A stretch of 64,000 bases of DNA, taken from the NCBI RefSeq assembly GCF_021261325.1, contig NZ_JAJSBI010000017.1, positions 124,001 to 188,000 on the forward strand, read 5' to 3'. Source of the stretch: Streptomyces guryensis (GTDB taxonomy: Bacteria; Actinomycetota; Actinomycetes; Streptomycetales; Streptomycetaceae). Numbering within the stretch: position 1 is the stretch's first letter; every line of letters starts with the position of its first letter. Positions 1 through 8,461 of this stretch are shown here, one piece after another. The position numbers and the translations under genes are program-made. Under the pieces are notes generated by a model that saw only the letters and a program-made list of their open reading frames with translations, was not told where the DNA came from and searched no databases.

Positions 1-512
1 GCTGCGCCTGCGGCAACCCGCTGACGCCGCCCGTCGCCCTGCAGACCACCCCGAAGCCCACCGGTGACACCTGGGCGTCGTACAGCTCCTCGAACGTCGT
101 CGTGGTCACCCCCGCGCCGCAGATCATCAACATCTTCGTCATCTACGATCCCGCCCACGACGAATGGATCTCCCGGCACCGGGGCGACACCGGCCACCAC
201 GACCACCGGACCCGACCGCCGGTCAAGCCCTCTCCGTCGGCGAGCGTGTCCACGCCCACGGCACCCTCGTCGCCGTCGTCCCCGTGCGCCTCCTCGCCCG
301 GCGCCGGCACATCGACCACCTGCCCGCCGGCGTCGATCACCCCCTCCTCCCCGTCACCGAGCTCCGAATCGCCCTCCACCGAGCCCGGGACCACCGAGCC
401 GCAGCCATCCGGGTCCTCGGCCTCCGAGCCCTCATCCGCGTCGGACACGACGACCGGGGCGCCGGGCGGGGGCGCCGCCCCGTACAGTGCTGCCGAGTCG
501 ACCACCACATGA
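1..512 (+). CDS. C-terminal part of a DUF6777-like protein (5' end outside window)
   Basis: The open frame (codons in phase with position 3) enters from the left edge and ends at 512, giving about 169 residues. It begins with a CxCGNPLTPP stretch, then a segment with VVVVTPAPQIINIFVIYD, and ends in a long Ser/Pro/Thr/Glu-rich tail of low complexity. The CGNPL plus VVVV-TPAP layout is what I remember from the C-terminus of Streptomyces DUF6777 proteins, which are usually membrane-anchored or secreted; no function is known to me. The Ser/Pro tail looks like a disordered, probably extracytoplasmic linker. The N-terminal domain, any signal peptide and the start codon lie outside the window. Family assignment is by memory of the motif only. 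Confidence 0.6.
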   Translation, partial: CACGNPLTPPVALQTTPKPTGDTWASYSSSNVVVVTPAPQIINIFVIYDPAHDEWISRHRGDTGHHDHRTRPPVKPSPSASVSTPTAPSSPSSPCASSPGAGTSTTCPPASITPSSPSPSSESPSTEPGTTEPQPSGSSASEPSSASDTTTGAPGGGAAPYSAAESTTT

Positions 513-629
513 CCGGCGTTCCGCGTGGAAGCGGACACATCGGCCCGGACGGGGACTGCCGGGCGCGGCTCGGGGTAACAGCACTGATGCAGCAGCGTCC
601 GGCCAGGCCGGCTTCCGAGAGAGAAATGC

Positions 630-1085
630 ATGATCGAGCACGTGGGCGGGGCAGTGATACCGACTGGTTTCGACGTGCCCGTGGAACCGCTACGGCGGGC
701 GGCGCACTACACCGGCGAACCGGGATGCATCGCCGAGGCACGGTCCTTCGCCGCGCACTTCGTGGGCCGGCTCCGCACCGAGTGGTGCGCCAGGATCGAC
801 GAGCGCGCCCAGGAAGAGGTGCTGCTGGTCGTGAGCGAACTGGTCACCAACGCGGACCGGCACAGCAACGGGCCCTACATCCTTGAGCTGGAGGGTACGG
901 ACGCCTCGGTGACGGTGTGCGTCTACGACAGCAGCGCGGCCCTGCCGCGCCGCTTCCCACGGGACCCCGAGCGCGTCGGCCGGCACGGCCTGGAGATCGT
1001 CCACGTCCTGGCGACGCGGGTCACCGTGGAGCGGGTGCCGGTCGGCAAGCGGGTGTCCGCCGTGGTGGGCCTGACCAGCGCGTGA
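630..1085 (+). CDS. ATP-binding protein, RsbW-like anti-sigma/Ser-Thr kinase fold
   Basis: A 151-residue protein with a single GHKL/HATPase_c_2 domain. The N box is ELVTNADRHS (about residues 70-79, with the Glu and Asn that bind Mg-ATP), followed by a VYDSS segment in the position of the G1 box and a GRHGLEIV segment as the G2 box. Streptomyces has dozens of such stand-alone ATPases; some are anti-sigma factors for SigB-type sigma factors, most are uncharacterised. It faces the sigma gene at 1144-2031 tail to tail, so the two are not an operon, but the proximity makes a regulatory partnership worth considering (inference). The stop codon lies inside a strong terminator hairpin. Confidence 0.85.
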   Translation: MIEHVGGAVIPTGFDVPVEPLRRAAHYTGEPGCIAEARSFAAHFVGRLRTEWCARIDERAQEEVLLVVSELVTNADRHSNGPYILELEGTDASVTVCVYDSSAALPRRFPRDPERVGRHGLEIVHVLATRVTVERVPVGKRVSAVVGLTSA

Positions 1086-1124
1086 CCGCCGCGGTCGCCT
1101 GTTGCAGGCGACCGCGGCGGTCAC
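1082..1124. terminator. Bidirectional terminator hairpin, 20-bp perfect arms
   Basis: A perfect inverted repeat with 20-bp GC-rich arms (1082-1101 and 1105-1124) and a 3-base TTG loop. The left arm includes the stop codon of the ATPase gene; the right arm ends 20 bp from the stop of the convergent sigma-factor gene. Streptomyces terminators often lack a U tract, so this should serve both genes. Confidence 0.9.
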
Positions 1125-1143
1125 GGATGCGACCGGCTGCTCC

Positions 1144-2031
1144 TCACGCGCAGCCGAGTTCGCCCAGCATTCCCTCGCGCAGCCGCGCGATGATCCGCTT
1201 GATCAGGCGGGACACATGCATCTGCGAGCAGCCGAGCCGTTCGCCGATCTCGGCCTGGGTGGCCTCCTCCACGAACCGCATGTGGATGATCTGCCGGTCG
1301 CGCTCACCGAGTTCCGCCATCAGCGGGGCCAGCGACTGGAAGTCCTCGACGAGCCGCAGCCCGTCCTCCTCCACCCCGATGAAGTCGGCGAGCACCGCCT
1401 CGCCGCCCTCCGGCCCCTCGCCGGTGAGCGCGGCGTCCAGCGACGAGGAGTTGTAGCCGTTGGACGCTATCTGCGCCTCGATCACCTCGTTCTCGGGGAT
1501 GTTCATCAGGGTGGCGAGCTCGGGAACCGTCGGCTCCCGGTCCAGCCGGCTGGCGAGCTCCTCGCGTGCCTTGGCCAGCTCCACCCGCAGCTCCTGCAGT
1601 CGGCGCGGCACATGTACCGCCCAGGTGGTGTCACGGAAGAAACGCTTGATCTCGCCGACGATGTAGGGCAGGGCGAAGGAGGTGAACTCGACCTCACGGG
1701 ACAGTTCGAACCGGTCGATCGCCTTGATCAGGCCGATCATTCCGGTCTGGACGATGTCCTCCATGTCGTCGCCACGACCGCGGAAGCGCCCGGCCGCGAA
1801 CCGGACCAGCGAGATGTTCATCTCGATCAGTGTGTTGCGCGCGTACTGGAATTCGCGCGTGCCCTCCTCGAGCTCCGAGAGGCGCTGGAAAAACTGACGG
1901 GAAAGCTCCCGTGCGTCTCGCGGAGCCACGCTGCGCGGCTCCGCGATCCCCGGCAGTGGTCCATCACCCGTGCTGGTCCCGGCGGTCCTCTCGACGACCT
2001 CAGCCTCCGACCGTTCCACGGCGGTGTCCAT
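1144..2031 (-). CDS. sigL: SigB/SigF-family RNA polymerase sigma factor (SigL-like)
   Basis: A 295-residue group 3 sigma factor of the stress SigB/SigF/SigG type. Region 2 has DIVQTGMIGLIKAIDRFE and the -10 recognition stretch EFTSFALPYIVGEIKRFFRD; region 3 follows; region 4 has the helix-turn-helix TQAEIGERLGCSQMHVSRL near the C-terminus. The first about 40 residues are an extension rich in Ser/Pro/Glu. The ATG at 2031 has a good ribosome site (GGGAGAGGGAAA). In S. coelicolor the SigB-dependent sigma factor SigL lies beside popR and clpP3/clpP4 as I recall, and the same order here is the reason for the SigL name; Streptomyces has about nine paralogues, so the name rests on synteny. It is transcribed divergently from popR. 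Confidence 0.8.
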   Translation of the reverse strand: MDTAVERSEAEVVERTAGTSTGDGPLPGIAEPRSVAPRDARELSRQFFQRLSELEEGTREFQYARNTLIEMNISLVRFAAGRFRGRGDDMEDIVQTGMIGLIKAIDRFELSREVEFTSFALPYIVGEIKRFFRDTTWAVHVPRRLQELRVELAKAREELASRLDREPTVPELATLMNIPENEVIEAQIASNGYNSSSLDAALTGEGPEGGEAVLADFIGVEEDGLRLVEDFQSLAPLMAELGERDRQIIHMRFVEEATQAEIGERLGCSQMHVSRLIKRIIARLREGMLGELGCA

Positions 2032-2216
2032 TTTCCCTCTCCCACGAAGTCACGGTTCGACGTCTGTCTGCTGTCTGCGTCGTGCTCTTCTGGTTGCGGG
2101 TACCCACTCCGCGCCGGGACATGCCCGCGGCTTGGACGGGACTGGCCCTCGGTGATTCCACCCAGGGCGGAACGCCGGTGTCTTCCCATCGAGGTGAGGG
2201 AATCTAGTCTGAAGCG

Positions 2217-2609
2217 GTGAGCAGCCAAGCGCCGAACGAAGCCGATGTCATTCCGCTGCGCCGCCCGGGGGGCGAGCGGCCCGCCGCCTCGCCTCCGCCC
2301 TCCAGAGAACCCCTGTGGCGTGACCTCGTCGGTGACGTCCTGCGGCGCGAGCGCCTCGCCCAGGAGCGCACCCTCAAGGACGTGGCCGACACGGCCCGGA
2401 TCTCCATGCCGTATCTCTCCGAGGTGGAGCGCGGCCGCAAGGAGGCCTCCTCCGAAGTCCTCGCGGCCGCCGCCCACGCCCTGGGACTCGGCCTCGGCGA
2501 CCTGCTGTCGCGGGCTCACGGAGAGCTCACCCGGACCGGCAGCCGACAGCCCGCCAGGAGCCGCCGGACGTCCACTTCGCCGTACGACGGACTCTGCCTG
2601 GCCGCCTGA
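2217..2609 (+). CDS. popR: PopR, XRE-type activator of clpP3-clpP4
   Basis: A 130-residue protein with an XRE/Cro helix-turn-helix in its middle (about residues 50-95, including MPYLSEVERGRKEAS), the same layout as ClgR. It ends ...GLCLAA. In S. lividans PopR the two C-terminal alanines are the degradation signal read by ClpP1P2, so when ClpP1P2 fails PopR accumulates and switches on clpP3-clpP4; the Ala-Ala end here fits that circuit. The target operon is immediately downstream on the opposite strand, and its promoter carries a match to the published operator (3946-3975). The start is GTG at 2217; a TAGTCT hexamer at 2205-2210 is so close that the transcript may be nearly leaderless, and no strong ribosome site is seen. 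Confidence 0.85.
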   Translation: MSSQAPNEADVIPLRRPGGERPAASPPPSREPLWRDLVGDVLRRERLAQERTLKDVADTARISMPYLSEVERGRKEASSEVLAAAAHALGLGLGDLLSRAHGELTRTGSRQPARSRRTSTSPYDGLCLAA

Positions 2610-2632
2610 CGGACGGCTTGCGGGCCGGCGCC

Positions 2633-3235
2633 TCAGACCAGGGCGGGGCGCCGGCTCAGGACCTCGTCGGCCAGCCCGTACGCCACCGCCTCCTCGGCGG
2701 TGAACACCTTGTCGCGGTCCATGTCCGCGCGCAGCGTCGCGATGTCGTGCCCGGTGTGCCGGGCCAGCACCTCCTCGACCTGGGAGCGGATCCGCACCAT
2801 CTCCTTGGCCTGGAGCGCGAGGTCGGAGATCATGCCCCGGCTGCCCCCGGCGGCGGGCTGACCGAGCAGCACCCGCGCGTGCTCCAGCACGATCCGCCGC
2901 CCCGGGTCCCCGGCGGCCAGCAGGACGGCCGCCGTGGAGGCCGCCTGGCCGACGCAGACCGTCGAGATCGGCGCCTGCACGAAGGTCATCGTGTCGTAGA
3001 TCGCCATCAGCGAGGTGAACGAGCCGCCGGGCGAATTGATGTAGACCGCGATCTCGCTCTCCGGCGCCGACGACTCCAGATGGAGGAGTTGCGCGATGAC
3101 GACGTTGGCGACGCCGTCGTCGATCTCCGTGCCGAGGAAGATGATCCGCTCCGAGAGCAGCCGGCTGAACACGTCGGAGGACCGCTCGCCGTGCGCGGTC
3201 CGCTCGACGACGTACGGAATCGTGTAGTTCCCCAT
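2633..3235 (-). CDS. clpP4: ATP-dependent Clp protease proteolytic subunit ClpP4, catalytic His replaced
   Basis: A 200-residue ClpP-fold serine protease subunit, second gene of the clpP3-clpP4 operon (its ATG is one base past the ClpP3 stop, so translation is probably coupled). The nucleophile Ser100 is in VGQAASTAAVLL and the Asp175 is in DRDKVFTAEEA, but where other ClpPs have the catalytic His (ARIMMHQ in ClpP3) this protein reads ARVLLGQP: Gly125 replaces His, codon GGT. With a Ser-Gly-Asp set it should not be an independent peptidase and may act as a structural or allosteric ring in a mixed ClpP3P4 complex (inference). The region around the change is otherwise well conserved, so it is not a frameshift artefact. 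Confidence 0.9.
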   Translation of the reverse strand: MGNYTIPYVVERTAHGERSSDVFSRLLSERIIFLGTEIDDGVANVVIAQLLHLESSAPESEIAVYINSPGGSFTSLMAIYDTMTFVQAPISTVCVGQAASTAAVLLAAGDPGRRIVLEHARVLLGQPAAGGSRGMISDLALQAKEMVRIRSQVEEVLARHTGHDIATLRADMDRDKVFTAEEAVAYGLADEVLSRRPALV

Positions 3236-3236
3236 G

Positions 3237-3875
3237 TCACAGCCCCATCCGTCGCTTCGAGGCGGCCGGGCGGACGTCCGCGAGGGACTCCAGGACGCGG
3301 TCCACCATGCCGTACTCCCTGGCCTCCTCGGCCGTGAACCAGCGGTCCCGGTCGCCGTCCCGGGCGATCGTCTCGGGGGTCTGGCCGGTGTTCTCTGCGA
3401 TGAGACGTTCCATGGTCTGCTTGGTGTGCTCCAGGTTCTCCGCCTGGATCTCGATGTCGGCGGTGGTGCCGCCGATGCCCGCCGACCCCTGGTGCATCAT
3501 GATCCGCGCGTTCGGCAGGGCGTACCGCTTGCCGGGTGTGCCGCCGCAGAGCAGGAACTGTCCCATGCTCGCCGCGAAGCCCATGGCGAGCGTCGAGACG
3601 TCGTTCGGGATCAGCCGCATCGTGTCGTAGATCGCGAGGCCCGCGTGCACGGAGCCGCCCGGACTGTTGATGTACAGGCTGATGTCGGTGCGCGGGTCCT
3701 CCGCGGACAGCAGGAGCAGTTGCGCGCAGACCCGGTTCGCGGAGACCTCGTCGACCTGGGTGCCGAGGAACACGATGCGCTGGCCCAGCAGTTGGGCCGC
3801 GAGATGGTCGTCGAGCCGGCTGGGCGGGGTGTCGCCCTCCTCGGCGCGGGGTGCGAGCGTGGTGAGGGGAGTCAT
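3237..3875 (-). CDS. clpP3: ATP-dependent Clp protease proteolytic subunit ClpP3
   Basis: A 212-residue ClpP with a complete triad: Ser103 (GFAASMGQFLL), His128 (NARIMMHQG) and Asp177 (RDRWFTAEEA). It is the first gene of the PopR-controlled operon and is followed after one base by clpP4. The frame stays open upstream to 3968, but the ATG at 3875 is chosen because it has AGGAGA at a proper distance and because the longer version would overlap the PopR operator. In Streptomyces this second Clp core is silent while ClpP1P2 works and replaces it when ClpP1P2 is absent or inhibited, for example by acyldepsipeptides. Confidence 0.93.
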   Translation of the reverse strand: MTPLTTLAPRAEEGDTPPSRLDDHLAAQLLGQRIVFLGTQVDEVSANRVCAQLLLLSAEDPRTDISLYINSPGGSVHAGLAIYDTMRLIPNDVSTLAMGFAASMGQFLLCGGTPGKRYALPNARIMMHQGSAGIGGTTADIEIQAENLEHTKQTMERLIAENTGQTPETIARDGDRDRWFTAEEAREYGMVDRVLESLADVRPAASKRRMGL

Positions 3876-3945
3876 GGTCTCTCCTGTCGAGTGGTGATGC
3901 CGTCGACTCCACTCTTGGCTCCGCCCGGGCCCCGCATGCGGTTTC

Positions 3946-3975
3946 TCTGCCCGTGGCAGATTCGCCACGGGCAGA
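3946..3975 (-). promoter_or_regulatory. Tandem PopR operator upstream of clpP3
   Basis: Two abutting 15-bp sites: 3946-3960 reads TCTGCC-CGT-GGCAGA exactly and 3961-3975 reads TTCGCC-ACG-GGCAGA (second half perfect, two mismatches in the first half). TCTGCC-3N-GGCAGA in tandem is the PopR recognition element I recall from S. lividans. The pair lies 71-100 bp upstream of the clpP3 start, right for an activator. The two together also form a 13-bp inverted repeat (CTCTGCCCGTGGC and its complement). Confidence 0.8.
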
Positions 3976-3983
3976 GCCCGCGC

Positions 3984-5189
3984 TCAGCCCCTCTCGCGCA
4001 GCTGCCGGAAGAACGCCCGCACGTCCTTGACCAGCAGGTCAGGCTCCTCCATCGCGGCGAAGTGCCCGCCCCGGTCGAGTTCCGTCCAGCGCACGATGTT
4101 CTCCGTACGCTCCGCCTTGTGGCGCAGGGGGATCTGCGGATCGCCGGGGAAGACCGCCACCGCGGTGGGCGCGGTGGAGGGCTCGTGCGGGGCGGCGATC
4201 CGCTCGCCCCCGGCGTGGGCGCGCTCGTAGTAGACCCGGGCGGACGAACCCGCCGTGCCCGTCAGCCAGTACAGCATCACGTTCGTGAGCATCAGGTCCC
4301 GGTCGACGGCCTCCTCGGGCAGCTCCTCGGATTCCGTCCACTCCCGGAACTTCTCCACGATCCAGGCGAGTTGGCCGACCGGCGAGTCCGTCAGCGCGTA
4401 CGACAGGGTCTGCGGCCGGGTGGACTGCACATGGAAGTAGCCCGTCCCGTCGCGGAACCACTCGGCCCACCGGCGCCACGAGGTGAGCGTCCGCTCCCGC
4501 TCCTCGGGGCTCAGCGCCTCCAGTTCCTCCGCAGTCGGCTCGGTGGCCGCCTGCGCGCCGGGCAGCAGGTTGAGGTGGATGCCGATGGCCCGGCCGGGGT
4601 GGACGCGGCCCAGTTCGCGGGAGACGGCCGCGCCCCAGTCACCGCCCTGGACGCCGAACCGTTCGTAGCCCAGGCGCGACATGAGCTCCACCCACGCGTC
4701 GGCGATCCGACGCGCCTCCCAGCCGGTCTCCCGGGTGGGTCCGGAGAACCCGAAGCCCGGAATGCTCGGTAGCACCACGTGGAAGGCGTCGGCTCGGTCG
4801 CCGCCGTGCGCGGCCGGGTCCGTCAGCGGACCCACGACGTCCAGGAACTCGACGATCGACCCCGGCCAGCCGTGCGTGACGATCAGCGCAGTGGCGTCGG
4901 GCTCGGGGGAGCGGATGTGCGCGAAGTGCACCTGCGCTCCGTCGATCTCGGTCGTGAACTGCGGCCACTCGTTCAGCCGAGCCTCGGCCGCCCGCCAGTC
5001 GTAGTCGTGCCGCCAGTACCCGACCAGCTCGCGCAGGTAGTCCGAGGGCACGCCGTACGCCCAGCCCACCCCGGGCAACTCGTCGGGCCACCGGGTGCGG
5101 TCGAGACGGTCGTGGAGGTCGTCGAGGTCGCGCTGCGGGATGTCGATGCGGAAGGGACGTAGGCCGCTGTCGGCGGACGGAGTCGTCAT
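3984..5189 (-). CDS. Epoxide hydrolase, alpha/beta-hydrolase fold with EHN domain
   Basis: A 401-residue protein of the microsomal-type epoxide hydrolase family. The N-terminal about 110 residues are the EHN domain (RPFRIDIPQRDLDDLHDRL, then WPDELPGVGW). The alpha/beta hydrolase core has HGWPGS (oxyanion hole), the nucleophile elbow QGGDWGA (Asp), the lid Tyr in VYYERAHA and the base His in DRGGHFAAME. The expected reaction is water addition to an epoxide to give a vicinal diol, through an Asp ester intermediate; the natural substrate is not evident. The start is uncertain: the frame is open to 5279, but homology begins just after the ATG at 5189, which has no convincing ribosome site. Confidence 0.88.
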   Translation of the reverse strand: MTTPSADSGLRPFRIDIPQRDLDDLHDRLDRTRWPDELPGVGWAYGVPSDYLRELVGYWRHDYDWRAAEARLNEWPQFTTEIDGAQVHFAHIRSPEPDATALIVTHGWPGSIVEFLDVVGPLTDPAAHGGDRADAFHVVLPSIPGFGFSGPTRETGWEARRIADAWVELMSRLGYERFGVQGGDWGAAVSRELGRVHPGRAIGIHLNLLPGAQAATEPTAEELEALSPEERERTLTSWRRWAEWFRDGTGYFHVQSTRPQTLSYALTDSPVGQLAWIVEKFREWTESEELPEEAVDRDLMLTNVMLYWLTGTAGSSARVYYERAHAGGERIAAPHEPSTAPTAVAVFPGDPQIPLRHKAERTENIVRWTELDRGGHFAAMEEPDLLVKDVRAFFRQLRERG

Positions 5190-5311
5190 GACCGCGATGC
5201 TAGTTCCGAACGGTGTAGCGGCCATCTGGATTAACCGGCCGCCCGACCGATGAGTTCCGGGGCGAGGATCGGTCGACACAGGTGACCGCGTTCCAGCCCT
5301 GGGAGGTACCC

Positions 5312-5794
5312 ATGACCACCGACGGATTCACCACGTGTCTCTGGTTCGACGGCCAGGCGGAGGAGGCCGCGCACTACTACGTGTCGATCTTCAAGAACTC
5401 CAGCGTCGGCCGGGTCGGCCGCAATGTCGAGGGAGGCGCGGGCCCCGCCGGCTCGGTCCTGGCGGTGGAGTTCACGGCCAACGGCCAGAAGTTCGTCGCG
5501 CTGAACGGCGGCCCGCAGTTCACGTTCAACGAGTCGGTCTCCTTCCAGATCTTCTGCAAGGACCAGGAGGAGATCGACTACTACTGGACCAGGCTGACCG
5601 AGGGCGGCGGCGAGCCCGGCCCCTGCGGCTGGCTCAAGGACAGGTACGGCCTGTCCTGGCAGGTGGTGCCCGATCGGCTCATCGACATGATCAGCGACGC
5701 GGACCAGGAGAAGGCGGCCCGCACGACCAAGGCGTTCATGGCGATGAGCAAGTTCGACATCGCCGCCCTGGAGAAGGCCTACGCGGGCGAGTGA
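5312..5794 (+). CDS. VOC/PhnB-like protein (3-demethylubiquinone methyltransferase-like fold)
   Basis: A 160-residue protein with one glyoxalase/PhnB-type fold: FTTCLWFDGQAEEAAHYYVSIF at the start, then FVALNGGPQFTFNESVSFQI and the C-terminal YGLSWQVVP. Despite the database name 3-demethylubiquinone-9 3-methyltransferase domain, these proteins lack a methyltransferase fold and most have no known reaction. The ATG at 5312 has a strong GGGAGGT. It is a single-gene unit ending at the shared terminator at 5813-5851. Confidence 0.85.
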   Translation: MTTDGFTTCLWFDGQAEEAAHYYVSIFKNSSVGRVGRNVEGGAGPAGSVLAVEFTANGQKFVALNGGPQFTFNESVSFQIFCKDQEEIDYYWTRLTEGGGEPGPCGWLKDRYGLSWQVVPDRLIDMISDADQEKAARTTKAFMAMSKFDIAALEKAYAGE

Positions 5795-5812
5795 CGGTCG
5801 TTCTGGTGTGAC

Positions 5813-5851
5813 GGCCGGTCCGCCCTCCACGGGGAAGAGGGCGGACCGGCC
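5813..5851. terminator. Bidirectional terminator, 15-bp perfect arms
   Basis: Inverted repeat GGCCGGTCCGCCCTC (5813-5827) with its exact complement at 5837-5851 and a 9-base loop, between the convergent PhnB-like and GH127 genes. It should stop transcription from both sides. Confidence 0.9.
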
Positions 5852-5866
5852 CCAGCCCCTCGTCCG

Positions 5867-8398
5867 CTACCCGACGGAGGCCTGCGCCAGCGCCGCCACC
5901 TCGGCGGCGCTCAGCGTCCTGCCGTACACCCGGAAGTCGTCGACCGCGCCCTTCAGGTACGGGTCGGCGTACTGCGACCTGCCGACGTACCCGGCGCGGA
6001 CGTGGTTGCCGAACTGGCGCGGCTCCACGGTGACACCCGTGTTCCGGCCCGCCACCGCGCCGTCGACGTACAGGACGGCCGTCCCCGCGCCATACGTCAC
6101 CGCCACGTGCACCCACCGGCCGGCGGGCAGCGGGTAGGCGTCGATGCGCTGCTCCCCGCCCGCCCCGCCGGCGGTGATGGCATACCGCAGGGTGCCGTCG
6201 CCGCTGAGCGGGGTGAGGAACAGGTTGGCGGTCACGCCGGTGCCGATGTCGAAGATCCTGCTCCAGGCGCCCGGTGTCCCGTCCAGCCGCACCCAGGTGG
6301 CCAGGGAGTACGCGGAGGCGCCCGCCAACAGGTCGTCGGCGAGGGCGACATGGCCGTCCGTACCGTCCAGGGACACGGCACCGCCGATCCGCCCGGATGC
6401 CAGCCATGAGGCCCCGCCCGCCAGTTGGGCCACCTTGCCGTTGCCGGTCGCGTCGGCCGCGGTGGTGCCGGAGGTCTCGTCGAAGCGGTGCCAGGCGGCG
6501 AACGCCGGGGGAGGGGGCGGGGGTTCGCCGGTGAGCCAGTACACCGAGTAGTGCTGGTGGTGCACGCGGGCGATCGGCAGCAGGGTCACCGCCTCGCCGT
6601 CGGCGCGGGCGGTGAAGCGCAGCGGGTTCGAGGACGCCTGCTGCACGGAGCCGACGTCCAGGCGGGGCAGCGAGGCGTTCGCCCGGTCGCCGTACGCTCC
6701 CGCCAGGACCACCGGGCCGTGCAGCACCGCCTGCACATCGGGATCATCGGGGGTCGCCTCGACGGTCGTACGCATCGGCAGGGACACCTCGACCTTGTCG
6801 CCGGTGCGCCAGGCGCGCTCCAGGGTGAGCCAGGTGCCGGGCTTCGGGCGGTCGGGCAGCGCACGGCCGTTGAGGGTGGCGCGGGCGCCGGAGGCCCAGG
6901 ACGGGATGCGGATCTGCAACCGGTGTGTGGCCTGCCCGGCGGTCACGGTCAGAGTGGTGGCGGAGCCGTCCGGGAAGCCGGTGGTCTGCCGCCAGGTGAT
7001 GCCCTGCTCGCGCCAGACGACCTGCGACGGGATGAACAGGTTGACCAGCAGACCCCGGTCGTCGTGCGTGTAGATCGTGTCGGCGAACTTGGCGTGCGTC
7101 TCCATGCCCGTGCCGTGGTCGCAGGAGAAGTTGTCGTAGTCGCTGGAGTAGGCGTTCGGGTCGGTGCCCATGAAGGACGGCTGGCGCTTGAACGAGCCCG
7201 GGGCGAGGCCGGTGTAGTAGATGTTGAAGCCGTGCGCGGAGTCCGGGTCCTGCTCGCCCAGCATCTGGTTGAACAGGGTGCGTTCGTAGTGGTCGAGCAG
7301 GTCGGTGCGGTCCGGTGCGTGGAAGTGCAGCAGCCGGGTCAGCTTCAGCATGTTGTAGCTGTTGCAGTTCTCGCAGGTGCTGTCGGACAACTGCCCGGCG
7401 ACGACGTCCGGTTCGTGGAAGGCCTCGCCGTTGCTGTTGCCGCCGATGACGTAGGAGTGGTGGTCGGTGACGATCTGCCAGAAGTTCGCGGCGATGGTGC
7501 GGTAGCGGTCGGGCCGGCCCTCCTCCCACAGCCGCAGCGCGCCGACCATCTTCGGGATCTGCGTGTTGGCGTGCAGACCGGCGAGCCGGTCCTCGTTCCG
7601 CGCCAGCGGGTCGAAGACCCGGGCATGGGTGAAGCGCTCGGCGACGTCGAGCCATCTGCTGTCCCCGGTGAGGGCGTGCAGATCGGCGAGCACGTCGTTC
7701 ATTCCGCCGAACTCGGTCTCCAGCACCTGCTGCATCTGCTCGTACGACAGCTTCGCGGTGCGCGCGTCGACCCACCGCGCCTGCTGGAGCACCACGTCGA
7801 GTGCCTGGTGGTTCCCGGCCAGCCGGTACTGCTCGACCAGCCCGGCCATGATCTTGTGGATCGTGTAGTACGGCGCCCATACGCCGGTCCCGGCCTCCAG
7901 CCGGTCGAAGAAGCTCTCCGGGAAGGCGGACAGATACCCCTCGCCGAACCCGGCGGCGGGCGAGGCGGCCTGGCACTTGGCGAGCTCCGCGACGAGCGTG
8001 CGGCCCTTGTCGCGCAGGGCCGTCTCACCGGTGCCCGCGTAGGCGAGGGCGAGCCCGGAGAGCAGATGTCCGGTGGAGTGGCCGCGCAGCTCCACGCTCG
8101 GCCCCTCCCAGCCGCCGCAGGGCTGGGCGCCGCTGGACAGGCCGACGTTGGTACGGAAGGTGTGCAGCAGCCGGTCGAGGTCGACGAAGCGCAGATAGGC
8201 CGAGTTGCGGCGCTGGTTGTCCCGGAACGGACTGTCCAGCAGGGTCACCGCGGTGAGCGGGAAGGGCCGCACGACGGTGGCAGCGGCCCGGGCGGCTGCG
8301 GTGCCGGCGTGTGCGGTCCCGGTGCCGACGAGGGCGAGGGCCGCCGAGGCGGTGCCGGTGGCCGCGAGGAACTGGCGTCTGCCGAGGGGTGGGGTCAT
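5867..8398 (-). CDS. Secreted GH127-type (DUF1680) beta-L-arabinofuranosidase with C-terminal LamG domain
   Basis: An 843-residue exported enzyme. The N-terminus has a Tat-type signal (GRRQFLAATGTASAALALVG). The catalytic part (about residues 45-640) is DUF1680/GH127: EFGGMNDVLADL, STCENCNSYNMLKLTRLL and SCDHGTGMETHAKF are the conserved blocks around the Cys/Glu zinc site and cysteine nucleophile. In characterised members a CC pair sits here; this protein has CD. A short Pro run (about residue 640) leads to a LamG/concanavalin-like domain (about 645-843), usually a carbohydrate-binding module. The likely role is removing L-arabinofuranose from plant or mycobacterial-type arabinans outside the cell. 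The ATG at 8398 is preferred over one at 8416 because of AAAGGA ten bases before it. Confidence 0.87.
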   Translation of the reverse strand: MTPPLGRRQFLAATGTASAALALVGTGTAHAGTAAARAAATVVRPFPLTAVTLLDSPFRDNQRRNSAYLRFVDLDRLLHTFRTNVGLSSGAQPCGGWEGPSVELRGHSTGHLLSGLALAYAGTGETALRDKGRTLVAELAKCQAASPAAGFGEGYLSAFPESFFDRLEAGTGVWAPYYTIHKIMAGLVEQYRLAGNHQALDVVLQQARWVDARTAKLSYEQMQQVLETEFGGMNDVLADLHALTGDSRWLDVAERFTHARVFDPLARNEDRLAGLHANTQIPKMVGALRLWEEGRPDRYRTIAANFWQIVTDHHSYVIGGNSNGEAFHEPDVVAGQLSDSTCENCNSYNMLKLTRLLHFHAPDRTDLLDHYERTLFNQMLGEQDPDSAHGFNIYYTGLAPGSFKRQPSFMGTDPNAYSSDYDNFSCDHGTGMETHAKFADTIYTHDDRGLLVNLFIPSQVVWREQGITWRQTTGFPDGSATTLTVTAGQATHRLQIRIPSWASGARATLNGRALPDRPKPGTWLTLERAWRTGDKVEVSLPMRTTVEATPDDPDVQAVLHGPVVLAGAYGDRANASLPRLDVGSVQQASSNPLRFTARADGEAVTLLPIARVHHQHYSVYWLTGEPPPPPPAFAAWHRFDETSGTTAADATGNGKVAQLAGGASWLASGRIGGAVSLDGTDGHVALADDLLAGASAYSLATWVRLDGTPGAWSRIFDIGTGVTANLFLTPLSGDGTLRYAITAGGAGGEQRIDAYPLPAGRWVHVAVTYGAGTAVLYVDGAVAGRNTGVTVEPRQFGNHVRAGYVGRSQYADPYLKGAVDDFRVYGRTLSAAEVAALAQASVG

Positions 8399-8461
8399 CA
8401 CCGTTGTCCTTTGCATGTCGAGGCGTCGGGGCGGCGGTGTCCCTCCCCCGCCCCATTGCGG

